Positions 25,941-36,023 of a stretch of 64,000 bases of DNA are shown piece by piece. The translations under genes were made by a program, and so were the position numbers. Position 1 is the stretch's first letter, and each line of letters opens with the position of its first letter. The notes beneath the pieces were generated by a model. That model was given only the letters and a program-made list of their open reading frames with translations. It did no database searches and was not told where the DNA came from. This stretch comes from Streptomyces sp. NBC_01294. GTDB taxonomy: Bacteria > Actinomycetota > Actinomycetes > Streptomycetales > Streptomycetaceae. The stretch is from positions 3,227,001-3,291,000 of the forward strand of contig NZ_CP108423.1 of NCBI RefSeq assembly GCF_035917235.1, written 5' to 3'.

Positions 25941-26309
25941 CTAACCCTCGGCGATCACCACGGCGGAGGCGACGCCGGCGTCGTGGCTGAGCGAGATGTG
26001 CCAGGACTTCACGCCCAGCGCCAGCGCCCGCGCCTCCACGGTCCCCGACACCCGCAGCCGCGGCTGTCCGCTGTCCTCCACGTACACCTCGGCGTCGGTC
26101 CACAGCAGGCCGCCGGGCGCGCCGAGGGCCTTGGCCAGCGCCTCCTTGGCGGCGAACCGCGCGGCGAGCGAGGCGATCCCGCGCCGCTCACCGCTCGGCA
26201 GCGTCAACTCGTCGGCGACGAAGAGCCGTTGGGCCATGCCCGGCGTGCGCTCCAGCGCCGCCTCGAACCGCTCGATCTCCGCTACGTCGATTCCGACGCC
26301 GATAATCAC
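25941..26309 (-). CDS. acpS: Holo-[acyl-carrier-protein] synthase
   Basis: A 122-residue AcpS-type phosphopantetheinyl transferase. [12 protein letters not shown] at the start and [12 protein letters not shown] (magnesium and CoA site) are both present, followed by [16 protein letters not shown]. It attaches the 4'-phosphopantetheine arm to fatty-acid or polyketide carrier proteins. It follows glmS by 34 bp on the same strand. Confidence 0.96.
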   Translation of the reverse strand: MIIGVGIDVAEIERFEAALERTPGMAQRLFVADELTLPSGERRGIASLAARFAAKEALAKALGAPGGLLWTDAEVYVEDSGQPRLRVSGTVEARALALGVKSWHISLSHDAGVASAVVIAEG

Positions 26310-26343
26310 AACGACACCCCCATGACCTGCCCGCTCGCTCCGC

Positions 26344-28191
26344 TCACTCCACGGTGACCGACTTGGCGAGGTTACGCGGCTGGTCCACCTCGTTGCCCCG
26401 TGCGGTCGCCAGCTCGCACGCGAACACCTGCAGCGGCACCGTCGCCACCAGCGGCTGGAGCAGGGTCGGCGTCGCCGGGATCCGGATCAGGTGGTCGGCG
26501 TACGGGACGACCGCCTCGTCGCCCTCCTCCGCGATCACGATGGTCCGCGCCCCGCGCGCCCGGATCTCCTGGATGTTCGACACGATCTTGTCGTGGAGCA
26601 CCGACCGGCCGCGCGGCGACGGGACGACGACCACCACCGGCAGGTCCTTCTCGATGAGCGCGATCGGCCCGTGCTTGAGCTCGCCCGCCGCGAAGCCCTC
26701 GGCGTGCATGTACGCCAGCTCCTTGAGCTTGAGCGCGCCCTCCAGCGCCACCGGGTAGCCGACGTGCCGCCCCAGGAACAGCACGGTGTTCTTGTCGGCG
26801 AGGGACCGCGCGAGTTCCCGTACGGGCTCCATCGTCTCCAGGACGGTGTCCACCGCGGCGGCGATGTCCGACAGCTCCCGGATCACGGCCTCGATCTCGT
26901 CGCCCCACTTCGTGCCGCGCACCTGCCCGAGGTACAGCGCGACGAGGTAGCAGGCCACCAGCTGCGTCAGGAACGCCTTGGTGGAGGCGACGGCCACCTC
27001 CGGACCGGCGTGCGTGTAGAGCACGGCGTCCGATTCGCGCGGGATCGTCGAGCCGTTGGTGTTGCAGACGGCCAGCACCCTGGCCCCCTGCTCGCGCGCG
27101 TGCCGCAGGGCCATCAGGGTGTCCATGGTCTCGCCGGACTGCGAGATCGCGACCACCAGCGTCCGCTGGTCCAGGATCGGGTCGCGGTAGCGGAACTCGC
27201 TCGCCAGCTCCGTCTCGCACGGGATGCGGGTCCAGTGCTCGATGGCCAGCTTCGCGATCATGCCCGCGTGGTACGCCGTACCGCACGCCACGATCACGAC
27301 CTTGTCGACCTCCCGGAGCACCGAGACGGGGATGCGCACCTCGTCCAGGGTCAGCGAGCCGTTCGCGTCGATCCGGCCCAGGAGGGTGTCGGCGACGGCC
27401 TTCGGCTGCTCGGCGATCTCCTTGAGCATGAAGTAGTCGTAGCCCCCCTTCTCGGCCGCCGAGGCGTCCCAGTCGACGTGGTACGCCCGCACGGTCGCGT
27501 CCGAGCCGTCGAAGTTGGTCACCGAGACGCCCTCGCGGCGCAGTTCCACGACCTGGTCCTGCCCCAGCTCGATCGCGGACCGGGTGTGGGCGATGAACGC
27601 GGCCACGTCCGAGGCGAGGAAGTTCTCGCCCTCGCCGACGCCCACCACCAGGGGCGAGTTCCGGCGCGCGCCGACCACCACGTCGGGCTCGTCGGCGTGC
27701 ACGGCCACGAGCGTGAACGCGCCCTGGAGGCGCCGGCACACCAGGCGCATGGACTCCGCGAGGTCGCCGGTGGCCGAGAACTGCTCCGCCAGCAGGTGCG
27801 CCACGACCTCGGTGTCGGTCTCGGACTCCAGCCGGTGTCCGCGCTCGGCCAGTTCGGCCCGGAGCTCGGCGAAGTTCTCGATGATGCCGTTGTGCACGAC
27901 CGCGACCCGCCCCGAGTTGTCGAGGTGGGGGTGGGCGTTGACGTCGGTGGGCCCGCCGTGGGTCGCCCACCGGGTGTGCCCGAGTCCCGTGGAACCGGAC
28001 GGCAGGGGGTGCCCGACCAGCTCCTTCTCCAGATTGACGAGCTTGCCGGCCTTCTTGACGGAGGCCAGGCTCCCGTCGGCGAGTACGGCGACCCCGGCCG
28101 AGTCGTACCCGCGGTACTCCAGGCGCTTGAGTCCGGCGATGACCACATCGAGCGCCGACTGCGCTCCCACGTAACCCACAATTCCGCACAT
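26344..28191 (-). CDS. glmS: Glutamine-fructose-6-phosphate aminotransferase (isomerizing)
   Basis: The 615-residue enzyme starts MCGIVGYVG, so the N-terminal nucleophile is Cys2 after removal of Met. The glutaminase domain spans residues 1-240, followed by two SIS domains ([22 protein letters not shown]) and the C-terminal [15 protein letters not shown] with the Schiff-base lysine. It commits carbon to UDP-GlcNAc, and with glmM (33.3 kb) provides the amino-sugar route. No glmS ribozyme is visible in the short leader. Confidence 0.97.
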   Translation of the reverse strand: MCGIVGYVGAQSALDVVIAGLKRLEYRGYDSAGVAVLADGSLASVKKAGKLVNLEKELVGHPLPSGSTGLGHTRWATHGGPTDVNAHPHLDNSGRVAVVHNGIIENFAELRAELAERGHRLESETDTEVVAHLLAEQFSATGDLAESMRLVCRRLQGAFTLVAVHADEPDVVVGARRNSPLVVGVGEGENFLASDVAAFIAHTRSAIELGQDQVVELRREGVSVTNFDGSDATVRAYHVDWDASAAEKGGYDYFMLKEIAEQPKAVADTLLGRIDANGSLTLDEVRIPVSVLREVDKVVIVACGTAYHAGMIAKLAIEHWTRIPCETELASEFRYRDPILDQRTLVVAISQSGETMDTLMALRHAREQGARVLAVCNTNGSTIPRESDAVLYTHAGPEVAVASTKAFLTQLVACYLVALYLGQVRGTKWGDEIEAVIRELSDIAAAVDTVLETMEPVRELARSLADKNTVLFLGRHVGYPVALEGALKLKELAYMHAEGFAAGELKHGPIALIEKDLPVVVVVPSPRGRSVLHDKIVSNIQEIRARGARTIVIAEEGDEAVVPYADHLIRIPATPTLLQPLVATVPLQVFACELATARGNEVDQPRNLAKSVTVE

Positions 28192-28248
28192 AGGCCGCAG
28201 CGTACGCCGTAGTTGGCCGTCTGCCCCGCACCCGAACAAGACGAAAAC

Positions 28249-28276
28249 CCCGCCCCGGCGAATGAGCCGGGGCGGG
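28249..28276 (-). terminator. Rho-independent terminator after the first lipoprotein gene
   Basis: An 11-bp stem (CCCGCCCCGGC, loop GAATGA) is followed on the minus strand by GGTTTTCGTCTT, a recognisable U-rich tail. It also shields glmS from upstream transcription. Confidence 0.85.
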
Positions 28277-28299
28277 TTCGACGCACGGCCGGACGGGCC

Positions 28300-29019
28300 T
28301 CAGCCCAGCTTCGCGACCTGCGCGTCGACGACGGGCTTGCCCTGGTCGACGGTGCGGGCGTCGCTCGCCGTCGAAAAGGCGGCCACCGTGTCGCCCTTGC
28401 GGACGAACACCAGGGTCGGCAACGCTTCGCCGCCGGTGTCGGTCTCGAAGGTGAGCGCGAGAGCCTCGTCACCGGCCGCCGCATACGCACCGGAGCTGAC
28501 CTTGGTGATCTGAAGGGTGTCGCCGTAATGGCCGGCGAGGTAGCCGCCGGCGCACGTCCGGCTCGCCGTCTTCACGGCGCTGAAGGTCTCCTCGGCGCCC
28601 TTGCCCGCGTACGAGGCGAGGGTGACGGCCGTGGCGGAGGAGCGCGTGGGTGCGAGGACCGAGGTACGCGCTGCCCCGGTGGGCGTACCCAGCGGAACGG
28701 AGGTCTGCAGCTGGGCGAGCACCTTGCACTCGGGCTTGTCGCTGGTGCTGGTGTCGCGGCCGCCCGGCCCGTCGAGGCTGAAGTCCGAGAAGGTGTGGTC
28801 CGGCAGGTCTCCCTGCGTCAGCAGGAGCCCGGCCACCGCCGCGCCCGTCTTCCCCTTGCCCGTCGGCGCCGCCGATGCTGCCGACGCCGGAGCCGACGCG
28901 GACGGCTCGGCGTCGCCCTTCGCGTCCGCCTTCTCGGCGGCGCCGCACGCGGTGACGAGCAGCGCCAGCGACACGGCCGAGGTCGTCAGGACGGTACGGC
29001 GGACGAACGTGGTGCGCAC
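28300..29019 (-). CDS. Putative lipoprotein, paralogue 1
   Basis: A 239-residue exported protein. The signal peptide ends in LLVTAC (lipobox Cys25), followed by an Ala/Ser/Pro linker and a domain with the pattern LLLTQGDLPDHTFSDF, then [11 protein letters not shown] and GKGAEETFSAV, ending DAQVAKLG. It matches the downstream-strand neighbour at 29098 in architecture and in these motifs, so the pair arose by duplication. The GTG start at 29019 follows GGGGGGA. The function is unknown; the form is like sensor-type lipoproteins. Confidence 0.8.
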   Translation of the reverse strand: MRTTFVRRTVLTTSAVSLALLVTACGAAEKADAKGDAEPSASAPASAASAAPTGKGKTGAAVAGLLLTQGDLPDHTFSDFSLDGPGGRDTSTSDKPECKVLAQLQTSVPLGTPTGAARTSVLAPTRSSATAVTLASYAGKGAEETFSAVKTASRTCAGGYLAGHYGDTLQITKVSSGAYAAAGDEALALTFETDTGGEALPTLVFVRKGDTVAAFSTASDARTVDQGKPVVDAQVAKLG

Positions 29020-29097
29020 GATGATGGTCCCCCCAGGGGAATGCCTACCGACAAGGGCGGCGCTGACAGAGGTGCGAACGGGGCGCCGGGCGGACCG

Positions 29098-29886
29098 TCA
29101 GCCGAGCTTCTTGGACTGGGCGGCGACCAGCGTCACCGGAGACTCCGCCGTCCCCAGCAGGCTGAGGGAACTGAAGGTGGCCACCGTGGAACCGGTGCGC
29201 AGGACCGTGAGGAGGATGGTGGCCTTGTCGCCGTCCTCGAGGTCCGCCGTGAGCACGAGGCTGGCGGAGTCGTCGCCGGAGGTGACGGGTGCGCCGGTGC
29301 CGCGCTGGACGCTCGCGTACTTGGTGGTCTCCCCCTCGGAGGTGCTGGTGAAGCCGCCCCCGCACGCCTGGCCCGCCGTCTTGACGGAGGCCAGCAGCTC
29401 CTCCGCGCCCTTGCCGTCGTAGGAGGTGAGGCCGACCATCGTCACGGTGGTGCCGATGGCGTTCTTGATCGCCTCGGCCTTCTCCTCCGGCGAGGCGTTC
29501 GGGCCCGCTTCCTTGGGCTTGGCGCCCAGGGCGGTCCGCGCGACGCCGGACGGCGTGCCGATCTTCTGCAGGTACTGGCTCTGGACCAGGACCTTGCACT
29601 CGGGCTTGTCGGTGGAGACCGTGGTCTTGTCGACCTCGCCCAGCTTGGCGGCGGCCTCGGCCTGCACGAGGTACCCGGGTGCTTCCGCCTGGGTGACCAG
29701 CAGGGCGGTCAGCTCCGCGTCCGTCTTCCCCTTGGCGGCCGGGGCCGTCGAAGGCGCCGGGGCGCCGGCCGACGCCTTGTCGTCCTTCTTGGTGTCGGGC
29801 TTGTCGCCGCCGCAGGCGGTGGCCAGCAGGGCCAGGGACACCGCGGACGCGGTCAGGACGGTACGACGGACGAGAGCGGTGCGCAC
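29098..29886 (-). CDS. Putative lipoprotein, paralogue 2
   Basis: A 262-residue lipoprotein. The signal ends in LLATAC (Cys25), followed by a Lys/Asp/Ala linker, [26 protein letters not shown] and a [12 protein letters not shown] segment, ending AAQSKKLG. It shares its signal region ([14 protein letters not shown]) with paralogue 1, 78 bp downstream. GTG at 29886 is preceded by GGGGGGATC. Two conserved Cys (PEC and QAC) could form a disulfide. The function is unknown. Confidence 0.8.
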   Translation of the reverse strand: MRTALVRRTVLTASAVSLALLATACGGDKPDTKKDDKASAGAPAPSTAPAAKGKTDAELTALLVTQAEAPGYLVQAEAAAKLGEVDKTTVSTDKPECKVLVQSQYLQKIGTPSGVARTALGAKPKEAGPNASPEEKAEAIKNAIGTTVTMVGLTSYDGKGAEELLASVKTAGQACGGGFTSTSEGETTKYASVQRGTGAPVTSGDDSASLVLTADLEDGDKATILLTVLRTGSTVATFSSLSLLGTAESPVTLVAAQSKKLG

Positions 29887-30146
29887 GAAAGATCCCCCCA
29901 GGGAACACGACGAGTTCAGGGCAGCACGAAACGTTCGTCCGAGCTGCGGTGATCCACAATCTACGGGCCGGCCGATCGGATGATCGGCATTCCCCCCGCG
30001 CGACACCGATCGTGACCAGGGCGAGACTCCCCCTGCTCCGAATCGATACCGGCCCCGCCACAACCGGGCCCCGCAGCGCCCTCGGCCCCCGCGCACGTGA
30101 CCGACCACACCACCCACAAGCGCCCCGGAGCCCCGACAATGGCGGT

Positions 30147-31196
30147 GTGATCACTTCGCCGCCACGAAGCAACACGCCGGACGACGCAACGGTGCGCGCG
30201 GGCCGGGAGGGGCATCCCACGCGCCCCGCCCACCGCAGGGGACCCGAGGCCTCGCCGTACGTCGACCTCACCCGCGCCGAGTGGAGCGCCCTGCGCGAGC
30301 GCACCCCGCTGCCGCTGACCGCCGTCGAGGTGGAGCGGCTGCGCGGCCTCGGTGACGTCATCGACCTCGACGAGGTCCGCGACGTCTACCTGCCGCTCTC
30401 CCGCCTCCTCAACCTCTACGTGGGCGCCACCAGCAACCTCCGCGGCACCCTCAACACCTTCCTCGGCGACGCGGGCAACGGCCACGGCGCCCAGCAGGGC
30501 ACCCCCTTCGTCATAGGGGTCGCCGGTTCGGTCGCCGTCGGCAAGTCCACGGTGGCGCGCCTGCTGCAGGCGCTGCTCGCCCGCTGGCCCGAGCACCCGC
30601 GCGTGGAGCTGGTCACCACCGACGGGTTCCTGTACCCGATGAAGGAGCTCCAGCGGCGAGGCCTCACCTCCCGCAAGGGGTTCCCGGAGTCCTACGACCG
30701 CCGCGCGCTCACCCGCTTCGTCGCCGACATCAAGGCCGGCAAGGACGAGGTGCGGGCGCCGGTCTACTCGCACCTGATCTACGACATCGTGCCGGGCGAC
30801 GAGCTCGTCGTACGCCGCCCGGACATCCTCATCGTCGAGGGCCTCAACGTGCTCCAGCCGGCGCTCCCCGGCACGGACGGCCGCACCCGCGTCGCCCTCG
30901 CCGACTACTTCGACTTCAGCGTGTACGTGGACGCGCGCCCCGAGGACATCGAGCGCTGGTACCTCAACCGCTTCCGGAAGCTGCGCGAGACCGCCTTCCA
31001 GAACCCCTTCTCCTACTTCCGCAAGTACACCCAGGTCTCCGAGGCGGAGGCCATGGAGTACGCGCAGACGATGTGGCGGACGATCAACAAGCCGAACCTG
31101 CTGGAGAACGTGGCGCCCACCCGCGGCCGGGCCACCCTCGTCGTCCGCAAGGGACCGGACCACAAGGTGCAGAAGCTGAGCCTCCGCAAGCTCTAG
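30147..31196 (+). CDS. coaA: Pantothenate kinase, type I (CoaA)
   Basis: A 349-residue kinase. The P-loop [12 protein letters not shown] is at residues 124-135, and [27 protein letters not shown] and EGLNVLQP follow as in E. coli CoaA. It phosphorylates pantothenate, the first step to CoA. A 35-residue unstructured N-terminus is longer than in E. coli. GTG at 30147 is used; frames before it are not conserved-looking. Confidence 0.95.
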   Translation: MITSPPRSNTPDDATVRAGREGHPTRPAHRRGPEASPYVDLTRAEWSALRERTPLPLTAVEVERLRGLGDVIDLDEVRDVYLPLSRLLNLYVGATSNLRGTLNTFLGDAGNGHGAQQGTPFVIGVAGSVAVGKSTVARLLQALLARWPEHPRVELVTTDGFLYPMKELQRRGLTSRKGFPESYDRRALTRFVADIKAGKDEVRAPVYSHLIYDIVPGDELVVRRPDILIVEGLNVLQPALPGTDGRTRVALADYFDFSVYVDARPEDIERWYLNRFRKLRETAFQNPFSYFRKYTQVSEAEAMEYAQTMWRTINKPNLLENVAPTRGRATLVVRKGPDHKVQKLSLRKL

Positions 31197-31220
31197 GGGC
31201 CGCCTGGCTAGGGTGCGGAA

Positions 31221-32201
31221 ATGCTGCATCTGCGGATGATCACCCCGCACCACCTGACCGAGCAGGTGGTGGCTCTGGTCGACCAGACGGTCGGAACCAC
31301 CCATCTGGTCGTCCTGACCGGCGCCGCCCGCGACCCCGAGGGCGATCTCGTCCTGTGCGACGTCGCCCGCGAGTCGGCCGACGAACTGCTGCAGGAGATG
31401 CGCGCCCTCGGCATCCACGAGACCGGGTCGATCGCCGTCGAGAACATCGACCTGTCGATCTCCCGGCGCGCCGACGACGCGGAGGAGGAGGCGCCCGGCG
31501 AGGCCGCCGACGCGGTGATCTGGGAGCAGCTCGCCGAGTCGACGCACGAGGAGTCCACCCTCACGATCACCTACAGCGTCTTCATGATCGTGGCGACGAT
31601 GATCGCGGCCTGCGGTGTGGTCCTGGACAACGCGGTCCTGATCGTGGGCGCCATGGCGGTCGGCCCGGAGTTCGGCCCGCTCGCCGGCGTCTGCACGGGC
31701 CTGGTGCAGCGCGCGCCCCGGCTCGCCGTGCGCTCCCTCTTCGCGCTGCTGGTCGGCTTCGCGGCGGCGATCGTGGCGACGACGGTCTTCAGCCTGGTGA
31801 TGGACGCGCTCGGCCTGTTCCAGGAGCGGATGCTCGACAACGCCCGGCCGAACACCAGCTTCATCTGGCAGCCCGACCCGTTCTCCTTCGTCGTGGCGCT
31901 GCTCGCCGGCGTGGCCGGCATGCTGTCGCTGACGTCGGCGAAGGCCGGTGCGCTGGTCGGCGTGGCCATCTCGGTGACCACCGTGCCGGCGGGGGCCAAT
32001 GCCGCGGTGGCGCTCAGCTACGGGGACTTCGCGCAGATGTGGGGCTCGGCCCTGCAGCTGCTGCTCAACCTGGGCGGCATCATCCTCGCGGGCACGCTCA
32101 CCCTCATCGCCTGGAAACTGCTGTGGCGCACCCAGCAGAGCCGGATGATCCGGATGCCGGGTGCGCCACACGGGCCGGGCGGGCCGGGCGGGCCGCTCTA
32201 G
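31221..32201 (+). CDS. DUF389 integral membrane protein
   Basis: The 326-residue protein has an N-terminal soluble ACT-like domain (residues 1-75) and about six membrane segments from 115 on, with the family motifs DNAVLIVGAMAVGPEFGPL and AVGVAISVTTVPAGANAAVA-like (VGVAISVTTVPAGANA). The function of DUF389 is unknown. It is 24 bp after coaA. Its TAG stop codon is part of the 6-bp target duplicated by the IS481 element, so the protein is intact. Confidence 0.88.
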   Translation: MLHLRMITPHHLTEQVVALVDQTVGTTHLVVLTGAARDPEGDLVLCDVARESADELLQEMRALGIHETGSIAVENIDLSISRRADDAEEEAPGEAADAVIWEQLAESTHEESTLTITYSVFMIVATMIAACGVVLDNAVLIVGAMAVGPEFGPLAGVCTGLVQRAPRLAVRSLFALLVGFAAAIVATTVFSLVMDALGLFQERMLDNARPNTSFIWQPDPFSFVVALLAGVAGMLSLTSAKAGALVGVAISVTTVPAGANAAVALSYGDFAQMWGSALQLLLNLGGIILAGTLTLIAWKLLWRTQQSRMIRMPGAPHGPGGPGGPL

Positions 32202-32202
32202 G
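32197..32202. repeat. Left target-site duplication TCTAGG
   Basis: The six bases before the IS end are identical to 33271-33276. They include the stop codon of the DUF389 gene. Confidence 0.9.
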
Positions 32203-33270
32203 TGTAATGCCCCGGGAGGTTGTGGACGGGTGATGCAGGTCTCGGCTGGGGGATCTTGAACGGGTGAGGGCCTTCCGGGTTTGGTGTGGATTGCGACGTC
32301 TACACCGACCGGAAGGCCCTCATGCCCCACCGTAATGCACCCCTGACCGAGACCGGACGGCTGCGGCTTGCCCGCTGCGTGGTCGAGGACGGCTGGACCC
32401 ACCGCCGGGCAGCCGAACGCTTCCAGGTCTCCCCGACGACCGCCCAGCGGTGGGCCGACCGCTACCGAACGCTCGGCGACGCGGGCATGCACGACCGGTC
32501 TTCCCGCCCGCACAACAGCCCGCGCCGGACCCCGACCCGCACCGAACGCCGGATCATCAAGGTCCGCGTCCTGCGCAGGTGGGGACCCGCCCGCATCGCC
32601 CACCTGCTCGGCCTGGTGCCCTCAACCGTGCACCGGGTGCTGACCCGGTTCGGCCTGGCCCGCCTGTCCCATCTGGACCGGGCCACCGGCCGCGTCATAC
32701 GACGCTACGAACGACCCAAGCCCGGCGAACTCGTCCACGTCGACATCAAGAAGCTCGGCAACATCCCTGACGGCGGCGGCCACAGGGCTCTCGGCCGACA
32801 GGCAGGCCGCAAGACCAGGTCCGGCACGGGCTACAGCTACATCCACACCGCCGTCGACGACCACTCCCGCCTCGCCTACAGCGAGATCCTGGCCGACGAG
32901 AAGAAGGAGACCGCCGCCGGCTTCTGGACCCGGGCCCAGGCGTTCTTCACCGGCTGCGGGATCACCGTCGAACGCGTCCTGACCGACAACGGCGCCTGCT
33001 ACAAGTCCCACGCCTGGCGCGACACCCTGGCGGCGGCCGGGATCACCCACAAGCGAACCCGGCCCTACCGGCCCCAGACCAACGGCAAAGTCGAACGCCT
33101 CAACCGCACCCTGCTGGAGGAATGGGCCTATGCCCGCCCCTACCGGTCAGAGCAGGAACGACGCGACGCTTTCCCCGGCTGGCTGCACACCTACAATCAC
33201 CACCGCGGACACACCGCGCTCGCAGGCAAACCACCCGCCAGCCGCGTCCCCAACCTCACAGGGCAATACA
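32203..33270 (+). mobile_element. Intact IS481-family insertion sequence, 1068 bp
   Basis: The ends are imperfect inverted repeats: TGTAATGCCCCGGGAGG at the left and, complemented, TGTATTGCCCTGTGAGG at the right, continuing to about 28 bases. The 6-bp duplication TCTAGG flanks it, matching the NCTAGN target known for IS481. The transposase frame is open to the right end. Confidence 0.95.
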
Positions 33271-33275
33271 TCTAG
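32322..33275 (+). CDS. IS481-family DDE transposase
   Basis: The 317-residue transposase has an N-terminal helix-turn-helix (WTHRRAAERFQVSPTTAQRW), a second HTH-like part, and an rve core with Asp141 (VHVDIKK), Asp222 (VLTDNGACYK) and Glu258 (NGKVERLNR), so the catalytic triad is complete. The start at ATG 32322 is the usual one for the family (MPHRNAPLTE). The stop TAG is not in the element: it is supplied by the target duplication at 33271-33276. Confidence 0.95.
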   Translation: MPHRNAPLTETGRLRLARCVVEDGWTHRRAAERFQVSPTTAQRWADRYRTLGDAGMHDRSSRPHNSPRRTPTRTERRIIKVRVLRRWGPARIAHLLGLVPSTVHRVLTRFGLARLSHLDRATGRVIRRYERPKPGELVHVDIKKLGNIPDGGGHRALGRQAGRKTRSGTGYSYIHTAVDDHSRLAYSEILADEKKETAAGFWTRAQAFFTGCGITVERVLTDNGACYKSHAWRDTLAAAGITHKRTRPYRPQTNGKVERLNRTLLEEWAYARPYRSEQERRDAFPGWLHTYNHHRGHTALAGKPPASRVPNLTGQYI

Positions 33276-33276
33276 G
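33271..33276. repeat. Right target-site duplication TCTAGG
   Basis: Identical to 32197-32202; provides the transposase stop codon. Confidence 0.9.
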
Positions 33277-33290
33277 GCGTGGGACGTGGG

Positions 33291-34649
33291 CTAGCCCAGC
33301 GCCGCCTTCACGACGTCCGCGAGCCGGCCGGCGACCGCGCGGGCCTGCTCGATGTCGGCGGCCTCGACCATTACCCGTACGAGCGGCTCCGTGCCGGACG
33401 GACGGAGCAGTACGCGCCCGGTGGTGCCCAGCTCGCGCTCGGCGTCGGCCACCGCCGCGGCCAGCTCGGCGGAGGTGGTGACGCGGGACTTGTCCACGTC
33501 GGGAACGTTGATCAGCACCTGCGGCAGCCGCTGCATGACGCCCGCCAGCTCGGCGAGGGACCGGCCGGTGGCCGCGACCCGCGCCGCCAGCAGCAGGCCG
33601 GTCAGCGTGCCGTCGCCGGTCGTCGCGTGGTCGAGGATGATCACGTGGCCGGACTGCTCGCCGCCGAGCGCGTAGCCGTGCTCCTTCATCGACTCCAGCA
33701 CGTACCGGTCGCCGACTCCGGTCTGCACGACCTGGATGCCCTCGCCCTCCATGGCCAGCTTGAAGCCCAGGTTGGACATCACGGTGCCGACCACGGTGTT
33801 CTCGCGCAGCTGGCCGGCCTCGCGCATGGCCAGCGCCAGCACCGCGAGGATCTGGTCGCCGTCGACCTCCGCGCCGGTGCCGTCCACGGCCAGGCAGCGG
33901 TCCGCGTCGCCGTCGTGCGCGATGCCGAAGTCGGCGCCGTGCTCGACGACGGCCGCCTTGAGCAGGCCGAGGTGGGTGGAGCCGCAGCCGTCGTTGATGT
34001 TGAGGCCGTCCGGCTCGGCGCCGATCGTGATGATCTCCGCGCCGGCCCGGGCGAAGGCCTCGGGCGAGACGAAGGCGGCCGCGCCGTGCGCCTCGTCCAG
34101 GACGACCTTCAGGCCGTCGAGGCGGTTGGGGAGGACCCCGATGAGGTGGCCGACGTACTTCTCGAAGCCCTCGGTGTAGTCGGAGACGCGGCCGACGCCG
34201 GAGCCGGTGGGCCGGTCCCAGGGGGCGCCGGTGCGGTGCTCCTCGTAGACGGACTCGATGCGGTCCTCCAGCTCGTCGGCGAGCTTGTGGCCACCGCGCG
34301 CGAAGAACTTGATGCCGTTGTCGGGCATGGCGTTGTGGCTGGCGGAGAGCATCACGCCGAGGTCGGCGCCCAGCGCACCGGTGAGATACGCCACCGCCGG
34401 GGTGGGCAGCACACCGACGCGCAGGACGTCCACGCCCGCGCTCGCGAGGCCGGCCACGACCGCGGCCTCGAGGAATTCACCGGAGGCACGGGGATCCCGG
34501 CCGACCACGGCGGTCGCCCGGTGACCGGCGAAGGTGCCGGCCTCGGCCAGTACGTGGGCAGCCGCCACGGAGAGGCCGAGCGCGAGCTCCGCCGTCAGAT
34601 CCGCGTTGGCAACGCCGCGTACACCGTCCGTCCCGAAGAGTCGTCCCAC
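33291..34649 (-). CDS. glmM: Phosphoglucosamine mutase
   Basis: A 452-residue alpha-D-phosphohexomutase. It begins [15 protein letters not shown], the phosphoserine loop SASHN is at residues 102-106, the magnesium loop is DGDADRC, the sugar loop GGEQSGH, and the phosphate loop [12 protein letters not shown]. It converts GlcN-6-P from GlmS into GlcN-1-P. It lies 135 bp downstream of rpsI, separated by a terminator. The IS481 element ends 14 bp past its stop codon. Confidence 0.97.
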   Translation of the reverse strand: MGRLFGTDGVRGVANADLTAELALGLSVAAAHVLAEAGTFAGHRATAVVGRDPRASGEFLEAAVVAGLASAGVDVLRVGVLPTPAVAYLTGALGADLGVMLSASHNAMPDNGIKFFARGGHKLADELEDRIESVYEEHRTGAPWDRPTGSGVGRVSDYTEGFEKYVGHLIGVLPNRLDGLKVVLDEAHGAAAFVSPEAFARAGAEIITIGAEPDGLNINDGCGSTHLGLLKAAVVEHGADFGIAHDGDADRCLAVDGTGAEVDGDQILAVLALAMREAGQLRENTVVGTVMSNLGFKLAMEGEGIQVVQTGVGDRYVLESMKEHGYALGGEQSGHVIILDHATTGDGTLTGLLLAARVAATGRSLAELAGVMQRLPQVLINVPDVDKSRVTTSAELAAAVADAERELGTTGRVLLRPSGTEPLVRVMVEAADIEQARAVAGRLADVVKAALG

Positions 34650-34721
34650 TGTTGTCCTCCCGAGTTTGCGCTTCGCGTATGACCGCTTGTGACAGGTATT
34701 TGCCGCTTGTGGCGGTAAACG

Positions 34722-34760
34722 AACCGCCCCGGCAGCACAGAGAGTGCTGCCGGGGCGGTT
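34722..34760 (-). terminator. Terminator of the rplM-rpsI operon
   Basis: A perfect 17-bp stem (AACCGCCCCGGCAGCAC) with a 5-base loop, 25 bases after the rpsI stop. It separates rpsI from glmM. Confidence 0.92.
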
Positions 34761-34784
34761 TCGTTGCAGAACAGCAGGCGCAGA

Positions 34785-35306
34785 TTAACGCTTGCTGTAC
34801 TGCGGAGCCTTACGGGCCTTCTTGAGACCGGCCTTCTTGCGCTCGACCGCACGGTCGTCGCGGGAGAGGAAGCCGGCCTTCTTCAGCGCCGGGCGGTTGT
34901 TGTCGACGTCCGCCTCGTTCAGCGCACGGGCCACGCCGAGGCGCAGGGCGCCGGCCTGACCGGAGACGCCGCCACCCGAGATGCGGGCGATGACGTCGTA
35001 GCGGTTGTCGAGCTCAAGGAGCTTGAACGGCTCGTTGACTTCCTGCTGGTGCACCTTGTTGGGGAAGTAGTCCTCAAGGGTGCGACCGTTGATCTTCCAC
35101 TTGCCGGTGCCCGGAACGATCCGGACGCGGGCGATGGCGTTCTTGCGACGGCCCAGGCCGGCGGCCGGCTGGGGGTCGCCGAAGCGACCGGCAAGGGACT
35201 CGGAGGTGTAGTCGCCCTCGACGACGACCTCAGACTCGCTGGTGTACTCCTCGACGTTGCCCTCGAACTCGTCGACGGGGGTCGTCTCGGCGGTGGTCTC
35301 GGCCAC
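34785..35306 (-). CDS. rpsI: 30S ribosomal protein S9
   Basis: The 173-residue protein ends [14 protein letters not shown], the conserved tail that reaches the P-site tRNA. The core from [12 protein letters not shown] is normal. About 45 acidic N-terminal residues ([16 protein letters not shown]) are extra compared with the E. coli protein, as in other actinobacteria. It follows rplM by 42 bp. Confidence 0.97.
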   Translation of the reverse strand: MAETTAETTPVDEFEGNVEEYTSESEVVVEGDYTSESLAGRFGDPQPAAGLGRRKNAIARVRIVPGTGKWKINGRTLEDYFPNKVHQQEVNEPFKLLELDNRYDVIARISGGGVSGQAGALRLGVARALNEADVDNNRPALKKAGFLSRDDRAVERKKAGLKKARKAPQYSKR

Positions 35307-35348
35307 GATGCTCCTCAGAATTTTCTACGTCTTAGGGGGTGGCCGGAA

Positions 35349-35792
35349 CTACTGCGCGACCTGGGTGATCTCGAACGGCACCGGCTGCTGCGCAGCGTGC
35401 GGGTGCTGGTCGCCCGAGTAGACCTTCAGCTTCGACAGCATCTGACGGCCCAGGGTGTTCTTGGGGAGCATGCCCTTGATGGCCTTCTCGACGGCCTTCT
35501 CCGGGTTGTTCGCCAGGAGGTCGTCGTAGCGCACCGAGCGGAGACCACCCGGGTAGCCGGAGTGGCGGTACGCCATCTTCTGGGTCGCCTTGTTGCCGGA
35601 CAGGTGAACCTTGTCGGCGTTGACGATGATGACGAAGTCGCCCATGTCCATGTGGGGGGCGTAAGTCGGCTTGTGCTTACCCCGCAGGAGGGCAGCGGCC
35701 TGGGTCGCCAGACGGCCGAGGACAACGTCCTGGGCGTCGATGACGAGCCACTGGCGCGAGATGTCGCCGGGCTTGGGGCTGAACGTACGCAC
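35349..35792 (-). CDS. rplM: 50S ribosomal protein L13
   Basis: A 147-residue L13 of normal length. [19 protein letters not shown] and the [16 protein letters not shown] core are intact. It is the first gene of the rplM-rpsI operon. Confidence 0.97.
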   Translation of the reverse strand: MRTFSPKPGDISRQWLVIDAQDVVLGRLATQAAALLRGKHKPTYAPHMDMGDFVIIVNADKVHLSGNKATQKMAYRHSGYPGGLRSVRYDDLLANNPEKAVEKAIKGMLPKNTLGRQMLSKLKVYSGDQHPHAAQQPVPFEITQVAQ

Positions 35793-36023
35793 GCGTATGC
35801 CTTCGCTTCTTCAGTGGTGGTATCCCAAGGGCGCAAGCCCCACGGGAAGGTCCTGACAGGGTCACCACGGACGATCACGACAGCCCTCATTCACAACGGG
35901 GACGCAACCCGTGTGAACTGCTGGTCATCGGTCCGGTGGACCGGCGCAAGGCCCTTTCACGTGAGAATGAGAAAGCCAATACGCATAACAAACCAGCAGG
36001 ATACCCAAGCAGACCCGGACGGG
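35793..36023 (-). promoter_or_regulatory. Leader and promoter region of rplM-rpsI
   Basis: The 231 bases between rplM and the GT87-like gene hold no gene. An AT-rich patch (35960-36005, minus-strand GTTTGTTATGCGTATTGG) is the likely promoter area. No named leader RNA can be drawn with confidence. Confidence 0.4.

Noticed and set aside
28192..28248. A glmS ribozyme in the glmS leader
   Set aside because: The leader is too short, and nothing like the ribozyme core was seen; the known class is in Firmicutes.
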